A DNA stretch of 64,000 nt. Origin: Dillenia suffruticosa. Its lineage: Eukaryota; Streptophyta; Magnoliopsida; Dilleniales; Dilleniaceae. A model generated the notes under the pieces. The model was not told where the DNA came from and searched no databases. It saw only the letters and a list, made by a program, of their open reading frames with translations. The stretch lies in the NCBI GenBank assembly GCA_033439265.1, contig JAVTVX010000017.1, positions 7,276,001 to 7,340,000 on the forward strand, given 5' to 3'. Positions within the stretch are counted from its first letter, which is position 1; the number at the start of each line of letters is the position of its first letter. The position numbers and the translations under genes were made by a program. This document shows, piece by piece, positions 12,881 to 26,599 of the stretch.

Positions 12881-14477
12881 TTATTTTCGCTACCCTCTTG
12901 TTGGCTATGAAAAAAATTAATAAATAAACAAAAGATACTTGAGTTATGCAATCTTATTAAAAGACAATAAAATACTTGACTTTGCAATAAATAAGACCAT
13001 GCGTTGCTAATAAAAAGAAAAAGAGTCGGTTAATGAATGAACCAAAAATCTTTTGGGTCGGCTCGCTACAAGCTCTCTCAACTCATTTTGCAATTTTTTT
13101 CTGTTGTTTATATATTTTTATTATAAAAGATATAAAAATTATAAAAATATATGTAATTATGAAGGTCCAAATAGTAGATCATAGGAAAGATTCAAATACT
13201 AGACCATGAAAAAGATAATTAAATAAGAGTGTTTTGTGGTTCGGATGTTCTTACAAAAAAGTTGTTTATATTTGTTTTCACCTTTTGTTGCCTAACATTG
13301 TAATTAATTAACGAAGGCACGTCATGGAAAGGTTGACCAAAATCTGGCACGGTTGACATAAAATGAAACGTGGCACATGACGATCACTTTCAGAAAACCA
13401 TTTTCTACTTTGCAATTAAACTCATTCCAAATGGCGCAGATCTCAAACTTGAATACAACAACTTCCACCGAATTATATAGAGAAAGACAACAACTCCCCA
13501 CCTCGTTTCCCCTATCTCCATTTTTCTTTTCTTTTTTCTTCGGTTTTTGCTTCAAAATTCGAAAAAAAAAAAGGAAGAAAGATTAACAAAATGAAAGAAT
13601 TATAAATAAAAATAGGAGAAGAATTGGGGATAGGCACAGGGATCACACAATTTGGCAACTAGAGTGGAGAGGCACGTAGAAGGGTAGGCTTGGTCGAACA
13701 TTTCCATGGAAGTAAAACCTTGCACGGCGCTGTCTCGGTTTGAATTTGAGATATTCAATTTTGGGTTGAATTTATTATTATTATATTTTTGCAGTCAGTC
13801 GTTTCACTTCTGAGGATTATTCGACTGTCTGGCAGGACTTGCATCTTCCGAAGAAACGTGCCTTGACCGTACAACCGCAGGAACAAGTTCAGTCTCAAAA
13901 ATACTAAAAAGACTACTTTATTTACTTATTTACTTTCTACCCTACCCAGGCAAAATGCTCCACAACGGAGCTTCTAGACCAATTTGGGAAGATGTCCTTC
14001 TCTTTAAAATAAAGAAAATTATGTTCAGAGCAAATGTTAGCAGAGGCCCATGAACGGTTGAACCCAAACTTAAAACTGCCCATTTTGTTATCCAAAACCC
14101 AATGTTTTTAAACCCGTCAGAAAAAACAAAATCACGTCGGTTCCTGGAAAACTAACTGATCCTCTGTTTCTTTCCTCTGCTCTTTATTATTATTGTTACT
14201 ATTATTATTATTTTTCATTTCGTAACTTGGAGGCGAAATGAAAGAACAGAAACTCTTTCAAAATTGATCTTCTCTAAAACACCGACATTCTTATCTGAGC
14301 TTCAAGGGCTAGCCCATAACTTCGATCAGTCAATACATAGTGTGAACATACCTAAAGTCGGCATCTTCCTGGTTAGCCAAATTTATTCGGCGAAAACACA
14401 CCTAAAATAAAAGGAAGAGAGAGAAAAATAAAAAATAACGAAAAAGAGGAGAAATTAATTTCGGATAAAAGTTAGCC
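12881..14477. other. Upstream region of the ERF gene
   Basis: No coding feature recognised. The open frames at 13322-13586 on both strands overlap a purine/pyrimidine-skewed tract and look like noise. This stretch holds the promoter of the ERF gene that starts at 14702. Confidence 0.4.
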
Positions 14478-14485
14478 TATAAATA
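14478..14485 (+). promoter_or_regulatory. TATA box of the ERF gene
   Basis: TATAAATA about 220 bases upstream of the chosen ATG (14702). No better TATA element lies closer, so a leader of about 190 bases is implied. Confidence 0.55.
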
Positions 14486-14701
14486 ATTTGCAGAATTGTT
14501 ACAAGCTTAGAAGGGTTGGCAAAGCAGAGGGAGAGAGGACAAGATGAAACTGTTGTATTGGCGTCCACATATCTGAATCAATCCAAACCCGTTTATATAC
14601 CCGATTTTAATTTCACATCAAGCTCAAAAGGGTTGATAGGAAACCTCATATATAAATCTGGGTTAGTCTTATTTTCTCAAAATTTTCAACTCAATAGGTA
14701 C

Positions 14702-16901
14702 ATGATCTTGCTCAACGTGGCGAATCCACGAGAAACAGATGAATACGTCAGATTTCCGTCTTCCGGAGGTGGCGGAGAAGATGAGAGAGAAGGGGCGTCC
14801 AAGCAGGCAGCGGAGGAAGTGAATAGAGAGATGTTAATTATGGGGCAGAGTAGAGAGAGAGAGATGAATGCTATGGTAAGGGCTTTGACTCGCGTGGTTT
14901 CGAGTAATAGACTTGGTGAGTCGGTCTATAGCACTGAATCCGGAACGGTGTCTTCTTATGGGGTTTCATCGCCGTCTTCATCGTCAGGGTCGTGGATTGG
15001 ACAGAAGAGAGGAAGAGAAGAGGAAATTACTGTTGGTGGTGGTAGTCAATTTGGTGAATCATCTGTTTGGAGATCAGTTGACAGAAGTTTTGGTGATTTT
15101 AGAGCCTCTAATCCACGTGGAGAGTCCTCTTCTGGTGCAACAGGTATTCTCTCCCTCTCTCTCTGTCTCTATCTCTAAGAAGAATTATCAGCTTTCTTTA
15201 TTCTTCTTTCTTTCCTTCTTTCTTTCTTATGGTTACCTTTTCTAATCTGAATTTCTTCAATTTCAATTCATTTAAGAAGGTGGTTGTGTTGTTTTCTCGT
15301 TCACTCCTTTGAAATTAGTCATCTTGTTTTTTTCTTATTTTTTGGCTATAATTTGTGGTTATATATTATATCTTCAAGGTTTTCACAACTTGTATTCAAA
15401 CATTATCAAGTTCAAAATGAGCGTTCATTTACCTTCTTCTTCTTCTTCTTCTTTTTTTTTTTATTTTTTTTTTCTAACTCTCTATTCTTGATTGATCTTT
15501 ATCAGAAAACAAGATTTCTAACATTTTATTAGTTTACCATTATCATTCTATATTGTAACTCTTTTGAATTTATAAATACATCCTTGCAAGTTTTTGATTA
15601 CATGGTGATAAACGTTAAATCCACTTCAATAATTTGTTTTTTAAAAAATATAGTTTCATGCATACATTCTGTTAATCTCTCCTTCCTCCTCCAGATATAA
15701 GGTTTCTTGTACCAAAAATTATGGTTCAATGCCCGAAAAATAAAAGGCATCAAAGAAGAAATAAATGGATTGTTATGTAAAGTCCATTTATTTCTCTTTC
15801 TCCCCTTTTCTTCTTTTGAATGATCTTCGTATTGTCTTGAAAGTATTCCTCCATTCTTCTCCAATGATCCTGTCCTTTTCATATTTTTCCTCTCTTGGGG
15901 GTTACATTATAGCATCAATTCATTATATTTTTATTCCGAATTCCATTTATTTATGAGGTCGTGGCAACTGATATTTGCATGTAATGAACAGTGCCCTACT
16001 AAACTATGTAATCTAGAAATCTGTGGTCCCATTTAATTAAAAATCATTTCATGATTTCATAAATCATAATTATCTAAATAAATTAAAAAATAGTTTATAA
16101 AAATTTTCATCATACGTATCTCTAACTCCATTGATTCATGTGACAGCAGCAACGACAACCACCATAGTAGCACCAACAACAGCAATACCGCCATCGACAA
16201 CCACAACAACAGAGTCCTCTGTTTCTTCATACGACGAAACCGGAGGAGAGAGAAGAAGAAGATACAGAGGAGTGAGACAGAGACCTTGGGGAAAATGGGC
16301 AGCTGAAATTCGAGATCCACACAAAGCAGCGCGAGTTTGGCTAGGCACATTCGACACAGCCGAAGCTGCCGCGAGAGCATACGATGCAGCTGCTTTAAGA
16401 TTCAGAGGTAACAGAGCAAAGCTAAATTTTCCTGAAAACGCTCGACTCGTCACACCAATCTCGAGTTCTCCGGCGAACCAGTCGGCCATTTCCGATTCTC
16501 CGGCAACCCTTTTGCCGGCTCCGCCGTCCACGGCTGAGTTCTTCCAATCTCCGGCGTTTCAGCCGCTACAGGGGAGTGAAGTTGCCAGAGACTATTGGCA
16601 GTATTCGCAGCTTCTTCAGAGTGATTTTCAATTCCAACAACAACCAACGAATTTGTTAGAGCAGATGTTTTATTCTTCGTCGTTGCGTTTACCAGATTCG
16701 TCAACGTCCTCATCGGCATTGCAATCTTCTTCTTCATTTGCTTCCTCTGTTCCAGCGCAGACTTCCTCTACACATCCTCTGTTATTTTCTGATCCACATC
16801 TTGGTGTTTTCCGACAGCAGGAGAATCAGGATCAGGGTAGTAGTCCGGGTTTTCCGGCGTCATGGTCCGGTTCTAGTCATTACCCTTCCACTTCTAGTTA
16901 A
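14702..16901 (+). CDS. AP2/ERF transcription factor, ABR1/ERF110 type
   Basis: Nuclear ethylene-response-factor transcription factor expected to bind GCC-box (AGCCGCC) promoters in stress and hormone signalling. Exon 1 is 14702-15143, the intron 15144-16146 (GT-AG), exon 2 16147-16901; the spliced protein is 398 residues. It starts [11 protein letters not shown]. The open frame extends upstream to 14516 but has no earlier ATG. A single AP2 domain spans about residues 187-244 ([19 protein letters not shown], then [18 protein letters not shown]). The Ala in WAAEIRD and the Asp in GTFDTAE mark the ERF rather than the DREB class, and the [15 protein letters not shown] core with PENARL after it is like ABR1/ERF110-113. 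An acidic, Ser-rich N-terminus and a Gln/Ser-rich C-terminus flank it. It stands alone, with no neighbouring gene within 14 kb on either side. Class is certain; the exact orthologue is not. Confidence 0.93.
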
Positions 16902-18600
16902 TTTTTGTTTTTCTGTTTTTGTTTTTTTTTTTTTGTTTTTTTAATACCTGGCTAGTATATTACATTGTTTTAATAAACACTTATTATTATTCCTTAATAA
17001 TTTTATAGCATAATTTTTTGCACCATTCAAATGATACGTGTATGTTCTTATTGTTCCTATTATATTTGTAAAAGTTAAAAATAACAAGATTTAGTTATTT
17101 TTCTAGGCTTAATTATTATTATTTTAAATTTTATTATGTGTAATTAATTAATTCTTTTACCATGCCTATACAAGTAGGTGGGCTCTAGTAGAATCAGGAT
17201 CAGGTTGCCTACTATCTCAGAATTATTTACTATAAAGGTTTAAAGGAAAAAAAAAAAAGATTCAGAGTAAGGACAAAAACAGTAAATGAGCATTCAATTA
17301 GGTTTGGACCTTGAATATTAGGATGTGGTGTCTAGGTTCTCTTAATCATCGATGGAAACATGTGGAAGCCGTCAGCTTTACAAGTTGTCTGGTCTTTTGT
17401 TTACACTAGCACATTTTTTAATGTTTGTATTTTTTAAACCAGGTTCCTTATGTTCACATATTCGTCCTTTTCCTCAAGGGGTGTTTTGTCCGGTACATAA
17501 CTCTTTTTCTGCCGCTTCATAACCTCTTTCCGTTCATGTTTATGTTTTTCTTTATACCGTCGTTATGTTTATGTTTATGTTTATGTTTTTTGTAAATAAT
17601 AGTTAAAAATCGATCCTTTTCTTATTCAATACCTCGAAATGCAAATATTAATTAAAAAAATTATCGATTGTGTTTGTTCTTTCTTTTTTCTTTCCCGATT
17701 TTTTTTTTTTATTAATTCATGGGAGCCTATTTGGATTGAAGGTTTCCAGCAATTTTAATTTTATAGATTCAAATGGAATAAGTTGGTGTTGTATGTACAA
17801 ATTATTTTTTTTTGAAAATTGGTAGATCACGCCGAGTGATGTCAAACAAGCGATCGAGTATTCATCCAACTGAAGTGGAATGAAAAGAATAATCAAAGGC
17901 GCGCATTTCACATCACAGATGTACTAACTTATATGAAAACAATACCTTTTGGATATTTAACTTTGCTTTAGTGTATAAAGTGAAAAAAGACCTTCTTTCT
18001 TTCTCCCATAAGATCGAGCCAACCAGATACTTACTCTTCTTCCTCTCCTCCATTTTCTAAAAATTTTACGATTTTAAATGTGATTTTTACCATTATTATT
18101 ATTATTATTACTTTTTTATTTTTTGCAATTGAAGTCTTGGATTGAAAAACTATTGATCTGATATAGCCCCACTTTTTCCAGAATTATTATTATTTTTTAC
18201 ATAATAAATAAAAATTTAGAGACACTTAAAAAAGTTTTAGTAGTGAAATCGAAGCCTTGTCCTTGGTTAAAGCGAAGGAACATGTCTTAGACACCGTTAG
18301 GAAGTAAATATTAAAAAACGTGGTGTCCATTTTCTTTGGTTTGTTCCAAAAGTTTATTCGGGGTGGGGGCAGAATATTAAAATCAAAAGACAAAGAGGGT
18401 CATTATTGATCGAGTGGGTTTCCTATCTAATTCCGTAGCATGTTTTAAGAACTTGACAAAATTAGATTTGAAGAAGAAGAAGAAGAGGGTAGCAAAAACA
18501 CATGGGTGAGGTCAATGATGATCACTTAACATAAAACAAAAGATGGAAACTTTTTCCATCTAAAATTTTTAAGCCCGTTGGATTACTTGAGATTGAAGGT
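16902..18600. other. Downstream of the ERF gene, gene-free
   Basis: 3' flank of the ERF gene (T-rich, with AATAAA-like words near 16970), then AT-rich DNA. A short GTTTAT repeat lies at about 17563-17590. No gene seen. Confidence 0.45.
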
Positions 18601-18656
18601 TACGTCTCAAAGAAGATTTATGTCTCTCTCTTTCCTCCAGATTGTCTCCTCTTCGC

Positions 18657-18660
<4 letters not shown>

Positions 18661-18700
<40 letters not shown>
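18661..18700. repeat. (GA)20 microsatellite
   Basis: Forty bases of perfect GA, followed 240 bases later by a CT-rich stretch (18935-18969). Confidence 0.95.
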
Positions 18701-18701
<1 letters not shown>

Positions 18702-18747
18702 GTTATCTCTCTCTTTTCTCTTTTACGTTTAAGAATACGTCATTGTC

Positions 18748-18923
18748 CACGTGAGAGTACACGTGACAGAGTCTAAGATTTGGTCAAAGATTACGCATGG
18801 TTTTTGAAGTTGACGGTACAAAACCAACGGAACCTTTTACATCGAAGGGGCACTTCAATCTTCATACGTGGAGCCTTCTTAGCCCCTCAAGATGTACTAA
18901 GCCAAATTCTTTTACGCCACGTG
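18748..18923. promoter_or_regulatory. Cluster of three CACGTG G-boxes
   Basis: Perfect CACGTG palindromes at 18748-18753, 18760-18765 and 18918-18923, set between a (GA)n and a (CT)n tract. G-boxes bind bZIP and bHLH factors in plant promoters. No coding sequence follows on either strand, so this is either the promoter of a lost or non-coding transcript, or chance. Confidence 0.4.
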
Positions 18924-18934
18924 CTTTATTTCCC

Positions 18935-18969
<35 letters not shown>

Positions 18970-18971
<2 letters not shown>

Positions 18972-20200
18972 GTTTGGTTTACCGAAAGAGGTGAAAGAAA
19001 TGTAAGCGTTACAGCTTGCAACAACAGTGGTTCTCCACTTTAGGGTTGGTGTTGTATACTAACGGTATGTTTGACGGGCAAATAAAAAATTATTTTTTTT
19101 AAAAACAAAATTAAAAATTATTTGATATTTTTATTTTTAAAAACTATTTTTATATTCTATTTTTAATAAAATTATCATAAAAGATATACGCATAAAATAT
19201 AATTTTTTCTTCCAATATCAATCGATTAAAATTTATATATTTATATTTAAAAAATAAAAACTATAAATACTAATAATTAAAATAAATTATTTTTCTTAAA
19301 CTATTAAAATTAAACATTTATAAATATAAAATCATTTTTATATAATATAAAAAACTAAGAAATTTTATGAAGAGTCCAGATTTATAAGAAATGAGGGCTG
19401 ACAAATAGATGACCACATATATGAGATCAACATATTTGAAATTTCGTGTCCCCAAGGGAACAGTTTAGTGATACAAATCTCATTCTTTCAACCTGATAAT
19501 CCCATATTCAAATTGTTGTAAAAAAATATATATATTTGAAATGAACATAAATAAAATAAAAAAATTATAGTTTTGAAAAATGTGCGCATAAAAAAAAGAA
19601 GAATAAGAGAAAACTGCTCACAAGAATTTCTTCTTTAAATCTATTTTTTTCTATTTTTTCATAAAAAAAATATTTTTAAAAGAAAAATTTTATTTAGTAA
19701 GATTTTTTCTGAGCACTAAGATCCCTTACCCTTTATGTGTTAATTCATTTAAAGGAGTTTAGTTTTCTAAAATGTGAATTTTATACTAAATTTTCGAATA
19801 AGAGATATTTTGGTTAATGAACTGAGTGGGACGTGGAGTAAAAGTTCAATTTTCTCCTACTATGATTTCGAATAAATTATGTTCATTAAATTAAGCAATA
19901 AGTATGAAATGAGATAACAGATATAAGATTACAGTTTAATTTGAAGTATGAAATTAGAAAAATTAGAAAAATAAAAAAGGGAAAAGATGAGACAAAAGAA
20001 ATATGAGGCTACACAAACTTTAAAAATGATCGGTTTTTCTATTTTCATTCATCCTCATATCCCTTAAAAATAATGTACAATATTTGACTTATTTTTATTT
20101 CAAAAACAGATACAATTTTTAGTTTTATTTCTATTTCGACGGATCAAATAAGGCGATTTCATTTTCTGTCCACTATTTTGATATTTATTTTCTAACTTTT
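18970..20200. other. AT-rich intergenic DNA
   Basis: Very AT-rich, with many A- and T-tracts. Nothing recognisable. Confidence 0.4.
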
Positions 20201-20217
20201 CGACATTTTATAACCAT

Positions 20218-20606
20218 CACTATATGACGGAGCGATAAAAGAAAATTTGTTGGACAAAATGTCAGGACCTTTTCTACATATATTTAAAAAATGTGGGGCA
20301 AATCATCTGCATTTGTTGACGTTTAGGACAAGATAAACGTTAGGAAAGATGAAATCTCTTTTATGTTTATGCTTAGAAGTTGGCAAATGTTGAAACATTT
20401 GCAGACGTATGTTCACTAAAATGTCGACAAATATTGAAACCTTTGTATACATTGTGTAACTGAAAGGTCGACAAATCTATGTGCATTTAATAACATTTTT
20501 TGATCCCAAATGTCGAGAAAAGTTGGTACTCTTTTGAAAGATTTGTTTTCTTTACAAATGTTATCAAAAATTGTCCCAAAACTTACTTAACAAATATCTC
20601 TCGACC

Positions 20607-20645
<39 letters not shown>

Positions 20646-21815
20646 CATCCATATTTCATATTTCATCTACACATAACGATCCAAACATCCATCAATAATA
20701 TTTTAAATATATGATAAACAACCGTTAACCATTAATATAATAACCTCAAATGTTTTTTTTTTTCGACCAATGACTCTTTTAACATATCAATAGTCACAAT
20801 GACTACATATTATTTGTGCATAATCAATAGTATCTCTCTTTTTTTTTTTGTTTGTAAAACTGTTCAAAAAGTTTGCACAAATTTATAAAATATAATACCA
20901 AAAATTTTCAAATAAAATTAAGTTACAACCAAAACATATAAGATAATAATAAATTAAAGGATATCTCAATAGAACCTTTAATATTTACCAATATAATTGT
21001 TTTGTAAATTTCACTTCTAGATGGATATGTATGTGCAGATATAACTTTGTGCAATATTACTAAAAGTGGTCTCTTGTAAAGTGCAATTTTCATTTACATT
21101 TAGACACTTATCAATAATTGTTCACGATACTTTTTTAAATGTTTTCATAGTTCTTATATGTTTTAGTTTTGATAAACAAATTATAAATATAAATTTGAAA
21201 ATTGCTCTTCAAATATTAATAAGAAATATATTTGAGTAAAAATAATTCTGAATATAAATAATTCAATACAAATTTGAAAAATACATATAGAGAGATACAT
21301 AAAGAGTCAAGAATATGCTAATCACCATATAAATCTTCTGTTACACCATTCCAATCCCAAGTTGAGTTAAAATCTCTATCTATATTTTCTTTTAGCGATT
21401 GAACCAAAAAAAAAAAAAAAAGCATTCACAATACTTCTGAACTCTAATCCTATCCTAATTATACTTTAATTTTTCCCTAATATTACCACAGTATAAAGTA
21501 ATTTAACCCTAATTGTTACAATGCCTAATCTTCCCTCAAGTTTTGCTGACGTTTAAACAAAAAAAAAATATATGTCGGAAAAGCTTAAAATTTTCGTCGA
21601 CCTTTGGTACTAAAACGTCACAAAACTTCCAATCACCACTAATTTTTGCATGTCAACAACTTTTTAAGACGTTTTGGCACCTAAACATCACCGAAAACTC
21701 TGCTTTTCAATTTTTTTTTTTTTTTTTTTTATTGAAAACATTGCGTAAAGAAAAAAATTGATGACACAGTGTTTAAATGTCAGGAAAGACTATAATTTTT
21801 GTAGTTGTCTTATGC
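20218..21815. mobile_element. Possible CACTA-like non-autonomous element
   Basis: Both flanks of this segment carry repeated short words of the ATGTCGACAAAT / ACGTC type (20245-20530, and 21570-21790 with TTTTCGTCGACCTTTGG and AAGACGTTTTGGCACC). Such words are typical of subterminal repeats in plant CACTA elements. CACTATATGACGG at 20218 and the ATTTTTGTAGTTGTC end at about 21797-21811 are candidate but poorly matching termini. No transposase was seen. A (TA)n microsatellite lies inside. Low confidence. Confidence 0.3.
20608..20643. repeat. (TA)n microsatellite
   Basis: About 18 uninterrupted AT units. Confidence 0.95.
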
Positions 21816-24800
21816 CTGCATATATTTTATTCTGTATATTATTTTAAATACTAGCTAAATAATTATCATTTTGTGGTTAACTTTGAATTAGTTTATTTAA
21901 TGTGGTTTGACTTGAAATGATAATATCGTGTAAAATAATCAATTGGAAATATGTTTACATAACTCTTATATAGTACCAATATAACATTAACATGATATTG
22001 ATGTCGTTGTTCAAATCATTTAAATATAAATAATATGAAAATAATTTTAAAATGAAAAATATTTGAGTGAGTTTAGGCTCCTATCTATGGTGGAGCCGAA
22101 AAATTAAAACTTTTTCCTAATTTGGATCGACTGTCCAATACCAGTACGAGGCTAGTCGAAGATATTTCAGATTAGTCATTCTCCCTGTACGTAGCCTAAT
22201 CTCAGCTTTGCTCACCTCTAGTCCAGAGTATATTCGATGTATTAATTACACATTAAAGTGTTTCATGGAGTTGAAAAAGTATCGATTGATTATAAGAATG
22301 GTAAGAATGGAAGACTATTTGCCCGAGAAAGAGTGTTATGCCCAATTGATTCAGATAATGGGCATATCAACCAAAGATATTATCTTGTGGTGCAGGGTTG
22401 GAGATGAGATTTGGTGGCTGTAATATAAAGAAAGGACAGACATTAGGTTTTCGCCAAATGTGAAGTGGGTAAGTCTTGGTTATAATAAAAAGGAGATGGT
22501 AGCTGTCTAGAAATTGTGGGACATGTTGGGAGTGAGACGGGTATAATCTTAAGTTAATAATGTTGCGTGAGACACTTGATGTTTGCCTAAACTATAGTCA
22601 GAATCTAATCCTTAAATATTATAAAGCATCTGGATAGGTCTTGATCCAAACTTCTATGTGTATGATAGACACCAAACTTGGTGGAGATAATTATATGCAT
22701 AATTGGCAATGCGGGTCCATTCAAAAATTGGATGTCTACTCTTTCTCTCTCTCTCTCATATAATTTTTTATATTTTTAAGTTTTGAATCTAAATTTTAAT
22801 TAAAATATATAATATATTTATCAATTATATTAACTGTCTGTTAAAATCTCTCACAGATGACCTTAGGACAAACCTCTGGTAGGAGGATTTCTAGGGAGTC
22901 ATTAGTCATCCTATACCATGGAAAGGATTCAGATCGGGACACATTTAACCAACCAATTGCTTTCGTTCGATGTCATTATAAATTAGCACTTGACCACAAC
23001 CTACCTTTATTCCTTTTCTTCTCCTGTTTTTTGGTGGGTATTTTTTGACTTCTTAGTTCTTACACATTTGTTAGGCCACCTATCCGTTCAGTTATTGCCT
23101 TGATATGTTTTTTTTTTTTTTTTTTTTGAAATATTCATGTTCCTAACACACACGTAGAGATAGACCTTACTTAAATATTTCCTAGGAGACTAAAACTAAT
23201 ATAATAATATATAGAGAAAAATAATAATACGGTTGCTTCTCTCTACTCTTTTACGTAATAAGAAAATAATAAATAAAAAGAAAAATTTTCAATTTCTTAT
23301 AAAAAAAAAGAAAGAAAGATCAAAGATGTGACATTCGTTTTGAGGACAAAGTTAGGGCCATAAGACACGAATGAGGGAGCGAATGTGAAAACCAACCATC
23401 AATAGTGACAAGAGCCTAAGCCCACCATAATTCACTTCTTTGAATTGGATAGCCACACCAATCACAAAGATTAAAGTGCCGTACACCATTCAAAATTGTT
23501 GATTTTAGAATAAATAATTTGTGCATAGTTTGAATTTATAAAAAGTTTAATTTTTATTTACAAAATCGTATAATCTGAAAAATATTAAAAATAAAATATA
23601 AATTGAAATAAATTAAGATTTTTTTTTAAATATACAAACCTTGAGCTCCTACCTACCTGCAAAACAATTAAACATAATTTAGAGAGAGGACAAGAATTTT
23701 TGTTAATAAAGTTTTCCAAGAGCCTTACGGTTTTATTAATAAAATTAGTCACAGTAGTCCCCCAACGATGTCCTTTGGGTACAGTTTAAGCGATAAGATC
23801 TTTATATTTTTAATTTTTCTTTTTCAATTTAATTTCGTTCGATTATATTTTTATGTACCTAAAAAAAATTGGTGGATCAGTCAACTCTGTTTCATTCCTT
23901 GTAATTGACACGAGCAAGTCACGCAACTGATGGCGTTTCGTGTTCGGCATGGAAGTGCACAAAACCAAAATTCAGCATTGGAAAGTTTGAAAATGATATT
24001 AAAAATATAGATAATTTTGAATTTCAATGCCACAAGTTGATTGAGTATTCACGTCTTCGGTAATTAGTAGCCAGGTTTACGCAATGATGCAACAATTATG
24101 TTTAAAGATGGATAATTTCAACCCAATGTGATCTTTTCATAACACAGGCGATTATAGCTGATTTGCTTCTTAAATTTTAAAAATTTTAAATTTGAATCCT
24201 TTTTTTTTTCATATTAAAAAAAAATGAAAAGAATCATCGAAAATAACCAAATAATTAATGCTAATTTGGACCGTCAATCGCTCACAAAGAGTGTATTTTG
24301 GTATAACCCTTAAGAGTGTTTTTTGCTCTTGGCTTTTCCCAGGGGACCAATTGATAGCCGACGAGCTCATTATTCAAAAGTTATAAAAAAGTAATCAATT
24401 ATACAAAATCATTTTTAATTCTTAAAAATCGGTTTTGTATATATATATATATATATATATATATTTTACTATTTACTCATCATACATAAATGACAAAAAA
24501 TACCAAATTTTCTATTTCTCCATCTCTCTCCTTCTTCAGGATTCATTTAATTTTTCTATAAAATAAATTTTATTTAAATTATTATTATGTTATGTATTCA
24601 GATTAAGTGATTGCTTTTTTAGTAGTTAAAAAAATTATCTTTTCTTATAAAAATATGTACATTTATCTATTTGCAACAATTTATTTTTATAATATGTGTT
24701 TGAATTCATTATTTTAAGATTTTATATTTTTATATGTAGTAATAACATAAAAAAATATTTTTACAAAAATAAAACAGATTAACATAAAATAAACTTGTCC

Positions 24801-26379
24801 ATTTAATTATTTTATATATAAATACCAACTATTATTAATTAAATAATAATAATAAATTAACAATAATTATCGGCTATTGACCATCAATTTTCAGTCATCA
24901 ATTATTGATCATCCGTGACATCACTCATCAATTAAATTTTATTAATTAAACCAAACATAAGATTGGTATTCTTTTCTTACATTTATTTTTAACCCAAGTG
25001 TAGATTGGGTTCGACTTTTGTATCTTTTACCCTTCAGCTGACCCACGTTAAGTTATGCCCTTCTTGATTCTGCATGGCCATAGAAAATTTCTTGTGAGTG
25101 AGGAGAGCATTTGTAATTATTTTTTTTTTATTATTGTTTGAATATTTGCGAAGTGAACTAGTAAAATATTTGGAGGCTTTAGACTCACATCACAGAGTAG
25201 CCACACAACTTGTCCACATGCAAGAGTCCATATTTCTTTTCAATGGCGATTTTTCTCCCCACACGACTAAGTCATAATTAGATTTGCTTTTCATCCAATT
25301 GCATTTTCGATATGGATCACCTCTTTGGAATGTGTCAACAATAATCTTGGTCAGTCTTGGCCTCAGCTCGCAACCGATCTACTAGTGAGTCAGATATGTA
25401 TGATGTCTATGCGTGTCGGCGCCTCTATCTCTCATACCATCCTCATCCTCAAATTTCAATGAGAAAAACTTTAATGTGTTGTATGTCGTGAAACTAGGAA
25501 TGAGTTGCGTGTGTTGTGTGGTGTGAGTCAATTAATTTATCAATTGGTTGTGAATGTTAGTGTTTAAGTCACTTATCAAACCCGCATCAATCCATACATT
25601 TTACCGATCAGATTACAAATTAGATCCTTTATATAATCAATTTGTATAAATTCACGGGTCAACAGTGGGTCAACTCTCAATCCATGTGATCTACGAGTTT
25701 TTACATATTAAAATAATAAAAATATAGAATTATATATTTTTTAATTTTAAAATAATATACAATATCAATGATTAAATCAATGACTTAACAGTTCAATCGA
25801 TCGAACTATAAATTTCAAAATACATATATCAATGCGTAGGTCGAGTTTAATAATATTATGGTTTAAGTACTATCTAACTAGACGTTGCCCATAACTTGCC
25901 ATTTCGGAGATCTTATGACAACCCCTCTTTTTATTTTCTTCGATATTTTTTTTAAGGAAATCGTACATGATCGGTCTAATTCAGCAGCTCAATCTGCTAT
26001 TGATATAATACCACTTCATTTTAGTACATATATATTGTCAGTTTGGTTGCCCTACTAATCAAATTTGAAAGGTTGGATCAAAAATGTTTAGCCCTTTTAC
26101 ATATTAAACACTTACAAAGGGGTCCGACAAGGATATTCAAACCCCTATACGACATAGAGTTTCTTCTAAATTATCCCCAATAATGTTTTTCATTCCCCTA
26201 ATCATTTTTATCACATCAGGTTTTCAAAATTCAAATTAGTATCCATTGCACTATCTTGAACTTGAGGGAGGAGTTAAAAAATATTAAAAATATTCCTCTT
26301 GTCTCATATAATTCATGCACATCTTATGTTGGATTGCTCTACAATAATTCAATCTCATTTGCATCTAGAATCGCTCTTT
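21816..26379. other. AT-rich intergenic DNA
   Basis: No gene recognised. Small open frames at 22208-22423 and 22857-23048 have no family resemblance. It includes a T-tract (23107-23127) and a (TA)n tract at 24440-24464. Confidence 0.4.
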
Positions 26380-26545
26380 CTTTTTTTCTTTTTTAATAAA
26401 TCATCGGTATCTATAATTACGTTGAATCTCACTAAATTCAGTTCGAATCAAGTTAAATTAAAAAAAAACAAAATTCTCCTAACGTATACATAAGATTTGA
26501 ACCGAAATCCTTACTTTAATAATACACAAATACCCTGTGACCAAG
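26380..26545 (-). mobile_element. Possible SINE, family 2, minus orientation
   Basis: A T-rich start is followed by ATCGGTATCTATAATTACG, and near the right end GATTTGAACCGAAATCC, the complement of a tRNA-like B box (GGTTCAAATC). A related layout, T-tract then CCACCGGCATTAATTACATTG, occurs at 27290-27400. Suggestive of a second tRNA-derived SINE family; weak. Confidence 0.35.
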
Positions 26546-26599
26546 GCATTGGTGCATTTAGAATGCCTACAATACCTATAAATACAATATTAAATATTT

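Noticed and set aside
14516-14701. Upstream extension of the ERF open frame
   Set aside because: It opens with TTG, not ATG. The first in-frame ATG is 14702, whose protein starts in the way ABR1-type ERFs do.
16057-16737. Minus-strand open frames opposite the ERF second exon
   Set aside because: Shadow frames of the AP2-coding exon; no homology and no splice context.
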